NCBI GenBank assembly: GCA_951802195.1
Contig: OX637625.1
Coordinates: 372,001-436,000, forward strand
Length of the DNA stretch: 64,000 bases
Reading direction: 5' to 3'
Source: Tausonia pullulans
Taxonomy: Eukaryota; Basidiomycota; Tremellomycetes; Cystofilobasidiales; Mrakiaceae
Shown here: in pieces, positions 31,604 through 43,900 of the stretch
Layout of the letters: each line of letters starts with the position of its first letter
Position numbering within the stretch: the stretch's first letter is position 1
Notes under the pieces: generated by a model
Databases searched by the model: none
What the model was told of the DNA's origin: nothing
What the model saw: the letters and a program-made list of their open reading frames with translations, nothing else
Translations under genes and position numbers: made by a program

Positions 31604-33400
31604 ACCTCAGCCGACGAGAAGATTTATACCCATCGCTTCGATGCTGAGGCAAGCAAACCTCTCCATGATCCCTTTCAATCCCCCTCATCTCCAACAACGT
31701 CTTAGCTTTCTTTCCAGCCCGTTTTCCTTCCTCGCCTCCTCAGTCTACCAGTCCCCCAACCAGCTCCTTCGCACAGGTTCGAGTGAAGTAAGCCTGTAGG
31801 GTCCACCGCAACAGGTCGTCGAGCCTCGAGAATCGCAGACATTTATCAGGTCGATGGACTCTACACATCACGATGGCTTCCGACCAAGCCGATCGTTATC
31901 CTCGCTTACTCTGTCGATCGTTGAGGATTCCAGCTCGCCCTGGTCCTACTCAACCCTGGGACTGCCTTATCTTTGGCCCGCTGCGCAGACCTCCGGGTGA
32001 TATCTCCCCTCTACACTTGATTCTTTTCTTCTATTGCTTTACGCCCAACGAAGCTTCATGTACCAAAATCACACTTTAACCATCATATACAAGTGGAGAT
32101 TTCCTTGAGAACTCCCATTTGCCTCGCTCTCCTCGATCAGATTCATCAGATGGACAGTTAACCTCTGACTAGTCTCCTTATCGCTCGATCCAGCCGGAGA
32201 CCGAAGCACACCAGCCTCATATCCCCCGACACAGGCCCCTGGGTTAATGCCGAAGAGCCTGGCTTGGAGTGGATGCGTGAGGCTGCTATGCAAGACAGTA
32301 GACAAAGAGAGATGAGAATACGGGAAGGGCTTTGCAAAGGCTCTGATCAAGAATAGTCAGGCAAGAACTAAGGTTTCAGATAATCGTCCACGGATATATA
32401 ACAGACTATGGGGCTGTTTGGCCATGAAGACAAGGTTGAGTTGGACAGCGCCGAAAGGAGAAGAGGAAGGAAAGAACGGGGGCGGGGGGGTGGCCGAGGT
32501 AACGCGCTGACTACCGATGAGATTAAATTCCGCCGAGATTGAGTCAGACCCTCACCTCACCAGCGGCCCTCATGGCGCTTCCCCCAGTCCTTCCTTATCA
32601 GAAAGCCCGTCGTGCCCAGTCGCAAGGAAGGACTTGTTTAGTCAAGAGGGAGGAAGCCCTCGTCGACGGGATCGACGCGTTGGAGCAAATCATGTTCGTG
32701 AGTTATCAAGCGTTGGCAAGCAAGAAGAAGCACTCGACTGGCTTGCGAAAGACATAGGCCCTGAAGTAGTGAGGAAACTAGACACTGCCAATGGAGAATA
32801 TTCAGCTGCAAGATCAGCTCAGAGGAGGGAATGGAGAAAGAACAAGCTCGCTCTGATTTCAACAGGCTGCAATTCGAATCTTAGAGCATGCACACAAGGG
32901 TGGCCCAGGAATGCATGAGCTCAGGCTCAGACGCAATTGCATGGCGGGTCGAGCTAGAGTGTATATGACGAGGTGATGGTTGAAGGATGAAGGGCGGGGG
33001 GAGATGAGTGAGGAGCAACTCTCGACAGGGCAGCCCACCTCCGAACGGTGGGTAAGGCAGGCAGGCAGGCACCTATTTTGAGCTCGTCTTTTCTCTTTCG
33101 AATCACATCGCCCTCTACAAATTGTATCGACTGAAATTCGCTCAAACCATTCATCATTATCCACGGAGGAGCCTTGTAAGCTCTCGGAAGACCATGATGG
33201 ATGGTAGCGATGGGATGTGTCCGCTGTTGACTCGTCTCGTGACGTCGTGATCGCAGCACTTCTGCCGGTTCCGACCACATTTCTCCGACTCAAGTCAGTT
33301 ATCGCATTCAAGGGAATCTTGTGCGTGTCCATAGAATACCGCCTCTTACCACAGTAAGCTGTCAGGGCATCGGTCTTCCGCCCCTGCTCGTTCGACGATC
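31604..33400. other. Gene-poor stretch with scattered protein-like frames
   Basis: No recognisable gene. Short frames that read like protein are QEEALDWLAKDIGPEVVRK with SAQRREWRKNKLA (plus, near 32705-32850) and PPWIMMNGLSEFQSIQFVEG (minus, near 33090-33170). They may be remnants or exons of unrecognised genes. Confidence 0.35.
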
Positions 33401-33761
33401 GACGTCAGACGCCGCTGTTTTAGGGCCGAGGTTCAAGAGATGAACGATGATTCCCTGGTAGATTTGCCTGATTCCGCAATAATCTTGCTAAAGTTCTCTC
33501 CAAGGATCACCCAGATCTCCAGATCGACGGAGATCGCGTCGGCTTGAGCGGATTTTCATGAGCAGATGCTTCTCCTTTATTGCGCGCGTCATACGACGAA
33601 ATGACAACAGTCTTTACACAGTGCTGATTAATGCTTGTTTCCCATCTTGCAGTGTCCTTGTGCTGAATTTTGAATTTCGCCAACACCCAGGCGCATCAAG
33701 CCATCCCGGATCCAAGGACGGTCACTGTGTTCTGTGGTAGGCGTTTTGAGTCTGATCGATG

Positions 33762-34405
33762 CGTTTCCTCGGCACTGGCGGGCGAGCGTCCATAGCTGCT
33801 ACTCTTGACATTACCAAGATGTATGTCGCTCCAAAAGAACGCCGCTCATCTGGGACTAATGGCCGAGAACTGGCCGAAATCGACAAAGTGTGGGAGGGCG
33901 GAGTTGTGACGGACGCTTCTGGAGAGTGGGTTCCGGCCTGCGACCGTCTTGAGAGACGCTGGACAACGTAAGCTGTTTTATCATGGCTGACTGTGTCCAG
34001 CGGGAGGGAATGATGCTTGCGAGGGTGAAATGGCTCCAGCGGTCCGTCTTTCGCGCTTCCAGTCTTTCACGCCTTGCTTATCCCTCCCTCTCCGTAGGCC
34101 AGGATCTCGGATATTATCGTCGCACATTTACTGCATGACCCGATGCAGGACAACATGAAGGTGAGAACGCTCGCTTCGTTACGGCCTCGTCGCTTATTCC
34201 ACGACGTCTCCGTTGTCTGTGCGCATTGGTTTCTCATAGTTGACATTATTCATGCCGGAGCTTCTGTTGTCGTTTAGCAAGAGTGGTCAAACCCAATTCT
34301 CAATGCTCAAGGTCAGGAACACTTCACCGATGCTGCCAGCGTTGTTCAATCCAGCCCTGCTCTGTCGACCAATATGCATACATTCATGCAACGCTATCCT
34401 CTCCC
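33762..34405 (+). CDS. Possible spliced gene of unknown function (C-terminal part)
   Basis: Three plus-strand exons join in one frame: about 33762-33967, 34103-34160 and from 34278. The introns have GTAAGC/CCAG and GTGAGA/TTAG boundaries. The product includes TLDITKMYVAPKERRSSG, ELAEIDKVWEGGVVTDASGE, WVPACDRLERRWTTISDIIV, AHLLHDPMQDNMKQEWSNPI and LNAQGQEHFTDAASVVQSS. Upstream, LAKVLSKDHPDLQIDGDR near 33490 may be an earlier exon. I recognise no family. The frame would run on into the 3' end of PRP4 on the other strand, so the true end is unresolved. It could be a young gene, a decayed one, or part of a mobile element. Confidence 0.35.
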
Positions 34406-36544
34406 TCAAAGTGATCCCTCGGTCCCGAGCAGCTGGAAATTCCGGTTGCTTGACCCGGCGACGAAAAACTTGCCCTCTGGGTCGACGTCGATGCCCATGA
34501 CCTTCTGCGAGTCTGTGACGACGGTCCGAAGCAGCTGCCAGTCGTCGGACGACCAGATTTTGACAGTCGAGTCGTATCCACCAGTGACGAGATACAGACC
34601 TGACCGCTGGAGGATGGATGACGACGAAGAGGCAGCGACAGGCGCTGCTGGTTCGCCGTCGACCTGCATCTCGCTGTCCGCCGCCGCCGCAGGTGTTGAT
34701 GCTTCTGATAGCGAGATAGTCCCGTTGGTAGAAGGCAGGGAGGGCCGCTCGTTCGCTGCCCGGAAGAATTTGATATCCGAGACGAGCGACTTGTGAGCCG
34801 GGATGGTGTAGGTGCAGGCGAGCTTGCGGATGTCCCAGATCTTGACTGAATCATCGGCCGAGCCCGTCACGAGCTGGTAGCCGTTGGGGGACCAGTCGAG
34901 CGCGGTAATTTGCTTGACGTGGCCGTCAAGGACCCAGACGGCCCGACCCGTCCGAGCATCCCAGACGCGGCCGATGGCGTCGAGACCGCTGGAAAGAGGG
35001 GGTAAGGGGCAGAGGTCCTCAGTCAGGGTCTGCTCGTGAAGACTGTGGGCCGCTCCGCAACTCACCCGGTGGCAACGAGGGCACCGTCGTCCTGCCATCC
35101 GATAGCGTAAACCTCCTTCGAGTGGCCTTCCTGGAGAAGTAGCTCCTGACTCGTGTTGACGTCCCAAAGCCGCCAAGATCCATCAAAGCCTGCCGAGGCA
35201 ACGTAGTCGCCAGAGGGGTGGAACGCCACTCGCGCCACAGCGCCCACATGGCCAGAGAGCGTCGACAGCGGTGTCAGGCTGGAGTGCGCAATATGTCAGC
35301 GAATGCTGTATAAGGAAAAGGCGAGTCTTGACGCACCTATCCAGACTCCAAAGCTTGACGGTCCCCTCTCCTCCTCCAGTCGCGAGGTTGACAGCATCCG
35401 AGCTTTGTCCAAGCGTTGCTCTCGGGTGCCACGAAAGACCTCGACAGTGCGTGTCGTGACCCTTAAGCGCCTTCCGCTCGTTTAGGCTCGGCACATCCCA
35501 CAGCTTGGCTCCTCCACTCCAGCTTCCTGTTCCGACCATCTTGCCATCCGGCGAGAATCGGATGGCCGAAATCGGACGTGTGTCTCCGATCTGACTTCCG
35601 AGCAGCGAGACGGTCTGTCGCGCGACGCGTCGAGTGTCGGTCAGTCGCGTCGTTCTTTCCTGCCTCTTCGCACGCTGACGAGTGGGACCAGACGCACCTT
35701 GAGAGACTTGTACATTTCTTTGCGGACTTCAACAACTTTGGCGAGTGGGAGGGCGGCCTCGGCGCGCTGCTGCTTAAGCCGGACCTGAGCGAGTGGGAGG
35801 GAGAAGCGTGCAATTGACCTCCGAGCGGCGAGAAGCTGTTCTGGGAGTGGCGGCTCGGTATAGAATTCTTCATCAGACTGGTAAAGAGAGACGAGACGCG
35901 TCAGATGATAGACGGAGTGGGCGACAAGGGTCGTCGAACTGACGTCCGATCCCTCGGACGAGCTGGACAAAACACCATCATCCATGTCTTGGTCCATCTC
36001 CTCGCCGGTCTCCTCCTTTTTTGCCTGAAGATCCGAAAGCAGATGCCGCAGACGAAGGTACCTGTCGGCAGCCTTTTGATGGAGAGGCGCAGTCAGATCA
36101 GCGGCTGCACGAACGAACAGACGCGTGACGCGTCGAGGAAGGCTAAGAACGTCGACTGACCCCTTCTCCGAAGAGCGTGACAGGCTCGCCGAGCTCCCTC
36201 AGCCTCGCTCGGACTTTGCGGTCGTCGGTGGGGACGTTGGTGAGTTTACGGGCGCGCTTCTTTCGCTCAAGCTCGGCAAGCAACTCGGCGTTCTCCTGCA
36301 TGAGCCGATCCGGCGCAACACCGTATGCGCCCTCCTCGGCCACTGGGCGAGGTGCACGCGTCACCGGTCAGACTTAAACACGAGACAACTTCGAAAAGGG
36401 CGAATCGGGGAGATGTGCGTACTTAGGGCCTCTAGGGAGACCTGGACAACGGAGGAAGGGACCTGTGGTCAGTCTCACGAGGCTCACTTGTCGTCACGCC
36501 CAGACTCAGATCAGTTCGACACATACAGCCTGATCTCTCGACAT
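34406..36544 (-). CDS. PRP4: U4/U6 snRNP protein Prp4 (PRPF4), WD40 repeats
   Basis: Component of the U4/U6.U5 tri-snRNP. ATG at 36544: MSRDQA, a small exon (VSLEAL), then MAEEGAYGVAPDRLMQENAE and the SFM motif of the family, VPTDDRKVRARLRELGEPVT followed by LFGEG. A helical stretch (LPEQLLAARRSIARFSLPLA, VRKEMYKSLKQTVSLLGSQI) leads to GDTRPISAIRFSPDGKMVGT and about seven WD repeats (SWSGGAKLWDV, GHDTHCRGLSWHP, GGEGTVKLWSLD, AFHPSGDYVASAGFDGSWRL, GLDAIGRVWDARTG, SADDSVKIWDI, GGYDSTVKIWSSDDW). It ends SSNRNFQLLGTEGSL. A Ser/Ala-rich acidic insert sits before the last repeat. Divergent from the PYM1-like gene. Confidence 0.95.
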
Positions 36545-36776
36545 GGCTGGCTGGGCAGGTGATAAGTGAAAGACGGATGGACGCGGTCGCCGCCTGTCGG
36601 TTGTGGTGGTTGGAAGGCAAGGGCGCAAGGGCGCGATTTCGTCGAGGGCTTGAGTCGAAGCGCACGAGGACCTTGACGACATCATCCCTTCAACTCCATT
36701 GTCTCGACTGCTCCTTCTCGGAGCATCCCCCGTGGTCTACTCCCCTCACCTTCCACTCCATCAGCGAGATCTTCCC

Positions 36777-39440
36777 ATGCCGATGGCGCCTGCGTCTCCC
36801 GCTCAAGCGGCGTCGGGCATCGCTCTCGATCAGGCGACGCAAGACCGCGTCGTACCCGTCTCCCGTCGTGCGGACGGCTCGTGAGTGTCTTCCTTGCCCT
36901 CTTGCTTCGCCCTCATTTGAATGTTTCGCTAAGGCATTGGCTCCCAGCATCCGAAAGGAGATCAAGATCCGCCCGGGATTCACCCCGCAGGAGGACGTCC
37001 AGCGGTTCCGCTCGCCCCGAGCGCTCGAGCGCGCTTCGAGGGAAGGCTCGCCCGGTGTCTTCTCTGGCCGAGGAGGTAGCCTTGAGTCGCTCGTCAAAGG
37101 ACTCGATCACCACGAGCAGAGGCAGCGAGAGCAGCCCGACTCGTCTCCCTTGGCTTCCAGGAGGCTTGTGGACACCCGGCTCCTGGCTCGCGAGATTGTC
37201 GCGCCTTCGCCGTCCAAGCTGTTGCCTACGGCTGTCGACTTCCCGTCTCTCAACGGACTTGAGGCTGCTCTCCCAAAGCTCACACCTGGTCCTGCTCCTA
37301 CCCGGTCAACGAAGGCAGCCAGCCCTGCCGAGACGATGTCGCCCATCTCTGCTTCTCCCACAGCTGTTCCTGCCGCTGCCCCTGCTGTTGCTCCTCCACC
37401 TGCAGCCGACACCGACGCCGCCGACATCGCCGCACCGTCCCCAGCTCCTCCCTCTCCGACCCCTCCTTCTGCTCCGACTGCGGAGCCATCTCCTTCGCCT
37501 CCACCTGCTCCACCCTCTCCTGCTGCTGCCGACACCCCCCTTTCAACTTCAACTACTACAACCAACATTACTGGCTGGTCCCAGCGCCGCGTCGCCGACC
37601 TCTATCGCTCCCCCGAAGATCGAGACGCGGCGCCTTCCCCTGAGCCGATCCAGGAGATTGAACCGCCTCCAGTTTCGGCGTACGCAAAGACGCGGACGGG
37701 CACGGGCGCCTCGGAATGGAACGCAGCAAAGATCGGTTTTCAAGGGAGGGACAGACCCTTGACGCCGTTGAGAGGAGGAGGGGGGGGCAAGGGATCCCAG
37801 GGGGGGTCGGCGCTGGGGGTGGCCGTTGAAGAGAAGGCGGCCTTCTCATCTTCGCCAAAACCGCGCGTTGTAAGCCAGCCATCCAAAAACGGCGGAGGAG
37901 GGAAGCAGCAGCGGCAGCGACCTGCCTCGCCCGGGGTCACCAGCCCTCCGCCTGAGGCAGCCAAGGAGAAAAAGGAGGGGGTTGTTACTGCCTCGGCTCA
38001 ACCTGATGCGCCCGCACCTCTCGCCGATAAGTCCTCCGGATCGGTCTCGCCTCGGCCACCAGTCGCCAGACAGGCCAGCGGTTCAAGGCCATCCAGCCAG
38101 CGTGGCCACAAGCGCGGAGAATCGACCTCGAACAGTCCCAAAGTCAAGCTTCCAAAGGGCCGGCCATCTCGCGAGTCTTCTCAGGTCGTCAGCACTCCGC
38201 CTCAGCTGGAAGAGCCTCGCACAATCTTCGACGGCGAGGACGCCCCCATTGTTGTCAAGCTCCCCGCGCCTCGTCGGTCCCAGCACGCTCCTCCTCCCGC
38301 CGTGTTCCCCTCGCCGGTCCCCGTCGCTGCTGCCCTATCTCGTCCTGAGCGGCCGCCCTCGCCTGAACCTGTCCCCATCAAGTTTGAGTCTCTCCCTCTG
38401 GATGGACTACGCCCGGGAGGAAGCCGTGGCAGCTCAGCGTCGATGCATGCGCCGGCGAACGTCAAGGCCATTGCTCCTCTGCCTCGTGCAGTTCAGGCCA
38501 CACCCGTCCTGGCTGGTTACAGTATTCCGGAGCCGATCATTGAGCTCACACCTGCTTCCGTTAAGGCCACCGCTTTTCCGACCGAAATCAAGACGGTGGC
38601 CTCTTCTCCAGCTCCGGCTGCTACTCCCCCGTCGAAGCCTCCGACAGAACCCAAGGCGATGCGCGACGGCCCCGCCGCTAAGCCTGTCGCCTCCCTCGCT
38701 CCCTCTACTCCCAATCCTGCGCCCCCTCCTCAACCCGCCCATGTTGCTGCTGCTTCCTCTCCACCTGCTCCTGTTGCCAGCGCCTCATCCGCCATTCGGG
38801 CGAATTCCTCCTCCCCCGCCGGATCTTCATCTATCTCCTCCCCCGCCCCATCCGCCACCGCCGCCTCATTCACTTCGACCCCTCTCTCACCCCCTCCCAT
38901 CGTCCCCTCGACGATCTCCCCCGCCAAAGCCATCCCCCTCCCATCGACGGACCTCCTTTCTATGGACTGGTCTATCAACGCTCCTCCCTCTCCGAACAAA
39001 ACGAACTCTCAGGGGCCTCCAGTCAGGCAGGCGAGGAGATCCGAAGGCGGGAATTGGGGAGCTGCCGCTGCCGCTGCCGCTGCCGCTGCCGCTGCCGCTG
39101 CCGCTGGTTCGCCTTTGCCTAAGAAGACCGCATCTGCCGCCAGTCGTGGTCAGAAGGGCTCTTCGTCGGCGACGTCAAGGCTTTCTGCAGCTAGACAAGA
39201 GTCGGACTCGCAGCTGAAGCAGCAGGTCAACAGGAATGAGGGGTTGCTGAAGGCGGAGGTGGACTCGGAGGAGTCTGGAAGGCCGCCGATGGACAGAAAG
39301 ACGAGCGATCCATGGGGGGTGGAGCCTTCGTGCGTTGTTAAATCTCCCGTTCCTTTCATTTTGCTGCTCGCTGACGGCCTAATGGCCACATGTTTAACAG
39401 GGGAAAAAGCTGGGCGGACTACGACGACGATGACGAGTAG
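36777..39440 (+). CDS. PYM1-like protein with Mago-binding domain and very long low-complexity tail
   Basis: The N-terminal 60 residues carry the Mago-binding motif of PYM/WIBG, which removes exon junction complexes from mRNA in the cytoplasm: ALDQATQDRVVPVSRRADGS, then IRKEIKIRPGFTPQEDVQRF (split by an intron at 36881-36946). Known PYM proteins have about 200 residues. This frame stays open for about 860, mostly Pro/Ala/Ser-rich: AAPAVAPPPAAD, EPSPSPPPAPP and a 15-residue polyalanine coded by GCTGCC repeats at 39060-39105. A conserved-looking patch, LPSTDLLSMDWSINAPPSPN, and the C-terminus SGKSWADYDDDDE after a last intron (39332-39400) suggest real coding to the end. Codon use and the absence of stops over 2.4 kb support a single protein. 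Confidence 0.85.
39060..39105. repeat. Hexanucleotide microsatellite (GCTGCC)n
   Basis: About seven and a half units of GCTGCC in frame, encoding polyalanine. Confidence 0.9.
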
Positions 39441-39992
39441 GCCGACGGCCTCCTCAAAGTACATAAACTCAGATGTGACTTGCTGTTTCAACGCTTCCGA
39501 TCTCTCTCACTAGGAATTGTTCCGCTTTCTTGACTCGCTTCGGTTTGTATTTAGTTAGTGCTACGTACTCTATCCAAGCTCATCAGACCTGTACGAACAG
39601 GTGTTGCTTGCTTAGCAGCGCTGGCAATATTCAGCGATATAAGGCGGAAGAAGCTTGCCTGCTAAGCCATACTCATACTGCTATGAGATCCCCCAGTGCT
39701 GACGAAGTCTCGTCGGTGTGAAGACAACCGAGAAGCAGGGAAGGAAAGTGCTGAAGTCAACGCTTCGAGCCTTCTCTCCTCAACCTCCACCTTTCCGCCT
39801 CCAGCCCTTCTCCTAGCCTTTTCCTCCTGGAGCGGCCTCGCTCGAAGTCCCTTCCAATTGGATTGCCCACCACTCTTTCAGCTCCCTGTTATCTGCCCCC
39901 ACACTTCATCCCTTCATCCAACGCAGAACCTCAATTCCGCATACCTCTCGTCGCTTCCTGCTCCCTCCCACCCTCACCTCGTCTTCCCAACC
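39441..39992. other. Intergenic
   Basis: 3' flank of the PYM1-like gene and promoter of the small gene. The last 200 bp are pyrimidine-rich. Confidence 0.5.
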
Positions 39993-40241
39993 ATGGCCCT
40001 CCCAATCCTCCCGATCCTTCTCACCATCGCCAAGCAGATCCCGCGTCACCTCCCAAAGATCATAACGGCCGCGACGATTCTCCACCGGAATCTCCCTGCG
40101 ATCCGGCAGATCGTTGACGCCCGAAGGCAGGGCGTGAAGGTACTGCCGCACGTGAGGAGGGAGATTGCGGATCATGTGAGGCAACTGTTGAAGGAGAATG
40201 AGAAAAAGAATGGAGGAGGGCCGGGAATGGGACCGAGGTGA
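39993..40241 (+). CDS. Small hypothetical protein, 82 residues
   Basis: Single-exon frame with an ATG behind a long CT-rich leader, as in the other genes here. The sequence begins MALPILPILLTIAKQIPRHL and PKIITAATILHRNLPAIRQI, continuing with VKVLPHVRREIADHVRQLL and a polar tail (KENEKKNGGGPGMGPR). The N-terminal half is amphipathic or weakly hydrophobic and basic, which could suit membrane association or mitochondrial targeting. I do not recognise a family. Confidence 0.5.
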   Translation: MALPILPILLTIAKQIPRHLPKIITAATILHRNLPAIRQIVDARRQGVKVLPHVRREIADHVRQLLKENEKKNGGGPGMGPR

Positions 40242-40967
40242 GGAGTGGAGACTGGGAAGGAGGAGGGGAGGTCTCGTCTCGCTCTCTCACTCGGGCTGGG
40301 GAGGGCGGAAGAACGGACGCGACGAGGCTCGGATGACACATGGTGCGGGTGAGTTCTCTCTCTCTCTCACTCTCTCTCCTCGATGCTCTCGAAGGGCCCA
40401 TCCTGATACAGAAGTTCATGCCGATTCTAGCCAAGCCTCGCGTTGTCGTCGCCGGAGGGCCTACCGCAACATCGAGCGACGTCGCTGAACGAACGAACGA
40501 GAGGGGCGTGTCAGCATCATGTCCCCTCGCCACCCAGAAGCATCTACGTCTGGCGGGCCGCCCATAAGTTACAATCATGGACATTGGAGGCGTGGAGCAG
40601 GAAATCAGGAGCAGAGAACAGGAGCAGGAATGGTAGTCTGATTTACACATTTCGATCGTATGTTGTATTACTTGCATGCTCTTTCTCTTCATTACGAAAT
40701 GGTAGCTCAGCTTGCATTCTGTCTTAGTCCGGGGTCTCAGAGAGAACCTTTTCCCAACTTATGGGAAGGCCACTCAACATGCATGACTGTCGGCAAGCAG
40801 GCCGAACAGGAGAGTTAAGAGGGTTGAAAGTGAGAGATCGGCAGCGGCACGCCACAGGACGAATCGTCCCGTCTTCCATGTTCTCATCCGCATCGTTTCA
40901 TCGCTTGACTTGCTCGTCGAAACCAGAAGGCAAAGAATGGCATTCGATCCTAATCAGACGCGTCACC
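40242..40967. other. Intergenic between convergent genes
   Basis: Contains a CT-repeat near 40355-40380. No gene seen. Confidence 0.5.
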
Positions 40968-43900
40968 TCACGTGCCGTACTTGCCCGGCTTGAAGTAGCT
41001 CGCCGGCAGCGTCGCCACGAGATCGAGCCAGGGCCTCTCGACAAGCACCAGCTCTCCACCCGAGAGCCTTGCCTTGTTGCTGAGGCTGTTGGTCGCCGCC
41101 GCAGCAATAGCTGCCGCCGTCGGGCTGAGGAACTGCATACCGATGAGCGGGCGTCCCAAGTCGCGGGAAAGCTTCCACCTCTCCGTGTCCTTCAGCTCTG
41201 CCGAAGCAGCAGTCTCAGGAACAGGAGGAGCAGGGACAGTCTCGCCCTTGGCAGCAGCAGCCTCGGCGTTCTCGCGCTCGCGCTTCTTCCTGCGTCGGAT
41301 CTGGCTCATGCTGAGTCCGCCATTCGCGCCGGGTTGACCGAGCTTAACGCGGCAGACCCATGTCGCGCCCCACATGACTGCGACGCCACCGACGGTGGGT
41401 CCTCCCCCACCTGCGAGACCGAGGACGGGGTCCGGGAGCTCGCGGATGAAAGGAGGAGGGGAGAAGGCGAGGGAAGGAGGGAACCGTTTGTGCTCGACGG
41501 AGTAGACGTGCAGAGCGTTGCCGGCTGGGAGGGCGAGGAGGAGGAGCAAGCCCGTCGCGGTGTTGATGTTTGGGAGGACGAACGAGAGCGATGAGGGAGA
41601 GGGACCAGGGAAGGTCGGGAGACGGGCGTGCAGCTGGAGGGTGTCGAGGTTGTAGAGACGGGTCCGAGAAAGCGTGTCTGCGACGGCGAGGTACTGGCCG
41701 TCGGCGGAGACGGCCATGACCGTCACAGTCGACTTCCTGTTGGCGCCGTGCGCTGAGGAAAAGGAGGAAGACGCGTAGGAGGAAGGCTCGCCATCGACGT
41801 CCATGCTGTCGTCCTCGACAGTTGTAGTGGCTGCACCGTTGACGCGCTTAGAGCCCGTGACCACGCGGTCGGAGCTACCGCGCTCAGCGACAGCTTGCTC
41901 AAAGACGCGGAGGATCGTCGGGTCGGAACCCTCCTCGATCGGAGCGAGGTCGACGACGAGAACATCGCCTCGGGCGATGGTTGCAAGAATGAGCTTGGAC
42001 GAGTCCGGCGTGAAGAGAAGCGAGGACGCGCCCGTGCCGTTCGCAGCGAGGGAGAGGGACGTGGACGAGGCTGAGGCGAGGAGGGAGGAGGAAAAGTCGC
42101 GTATCCGATGCGGAGTGATGGAGGAGCCCTGGAAAGCGAGAGGCATATGCCAGTCAGAAGGTGACGCTCGAACGAAGGCAAGCGGTCAACACATACGTTG
42201 TCATCCAGCCGGAAGAGCTTCGTCTCCCCGAGATCGCTGACGGCGAGCCATTGACCGTCCTGCGAGATGGCGCTTGCGAGGAGGTTGCTCGTCGTCTTGA
42301 GCTCCATCTCGAGCACCTTTTCCCACCCACCTGCAATCTCCTTCTTGCCTACACCCTTACCGCCAGCCCTCGACGCCTCCTCGACACGCCAAATTCCTAC
42401 GCCCCTATCGCGACGAAGGACGACGAGCCGACCACCAACGGAGATGAGCCCTGCGTCGGCGCCGTTCATGCCGCCGAGCTTACGGTACCTCGCCTCGGTA
42501 AGCGTCGTCGAGCCAGACTTCTGCTCGCGCGAGCCAGGAAGGTAGAGCGGGTTGTCGAGCCCATCATTCTCGGCTCCGGGAGTCGAACAGGGAACGAGAA
42601 CAACAGTGGTGTCGACTCCGGAGGAGGCGAGAATGGGAGCTCGGGGCCACGACGGCCCGGAGGCGAGGGGGGAAGGTGAGGCGGGAGGGTAAATGGAGAG
42701 GGTGAGGACGTCGTGGGTGTGCAGTCGGCGGGTGGCGGACTGGATCCACTTGGTCGGGGTGGCCTTAGAGGAGGAGGCTGAGGTGGAGGTAGAGGTGGAC
42801 GGGAGAGCGACGAGCGAGAACTGAACAGTCTTCTGGTCGATACCCGAGGTAAAGACGGACCGCTGGTCCGGAGAGATGGTAAGGCAGAGGACGTCGGCTC
42901 CGTGGGCCTTGAACGTCGCGAACTGGGTGGCGGTGGTGACGTCCCAGAACTTGACGTTGCCCATCGAGTCTCCCGAGACAATCGTCCCATCCCTCAAGAC
43001 ACCGACGCACCAGACAACGCTCCTCGCCGGAGCCGTCTTGGCCGGGCCCTTGGTCTTAAATTTCTCCTTCTCGACGACCATGCGCTCGACGACGCGGCCC
43101 GTCTTGAAGTCCCACTTGCGGAGACACGAGTCGGAGCAGCCCGTCACAAGCCAGTGGTCCTCCCACGCCTCGACCTCGTCCTCCTCGTCGTCATCTTCGG
43201 AACCTTCGCTGTCGCTGCTGGCCTTTTTGGCAGCCGCAGCCTTTGGCTTCGGAGGCGAGGGAGGTCCCCAGGCGATGGAAAGCAGTCGGGTTTTCGTCCG
43301 CTCGAAGCGGCGCTCATGCGTGAGGTCCTCATCGTCGAGGAGTGAGACAAGTCGGAGCGAGCCGTCCTCGCAGCCAAGGGCGAGAAGCGTTGAAGAAGGG
43401 TTGGCTGCGAGAGACCATAGCGAACCGGACTGAGTCGGAAGAAGCCGCTGTAGAGGGAGGGGGGTAGGCGTAAGACGAAGGAAGAGTCAGTCTCGTGATC
43501 GGCCCTCGGCCCACAGATCTAAAATGGTCATCGACAGAGTGTACCCCTCGCCCCTCATAGTCTTCTCTGCGAATCTCAAGATTGCAACGACGCGACCTCG
43601 ACGCGTCTCTCCAGAAGAACACGCCCAAAAACTTGTGAGAGACGGCCCATGCGGGCGAAACGAAGAGCGCCTGTCCCTGACGAGATAACCACAACAAGCG
43701 CACTCACGAGGATGCAGCCGCCATGGAGGTCCCACTCGACGAGGTCTGAGGAGCCTCCGGACGAGAAAAGGCGGACGTCGTCGAGCGTCGCGACGTTGCG
43801 GGAGCGTGAGGAGGTCGACGAGGCCGATGAAGGTCGGAGGAAGGACTGCTTGAGCGTGAAGACGAGCGTCTCGACCTTGGTGCCCTTGGGGGAGCGAAGG

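Noticed and set aside
37982-39217. A 411-codon alternative frame (Pro/Leu-rich) inside the PYM1-like gene
   Set aside because: It is the shadow of a GC-rich, low-complexity coding sequence; it lacks a proper start and any recognisable domain.
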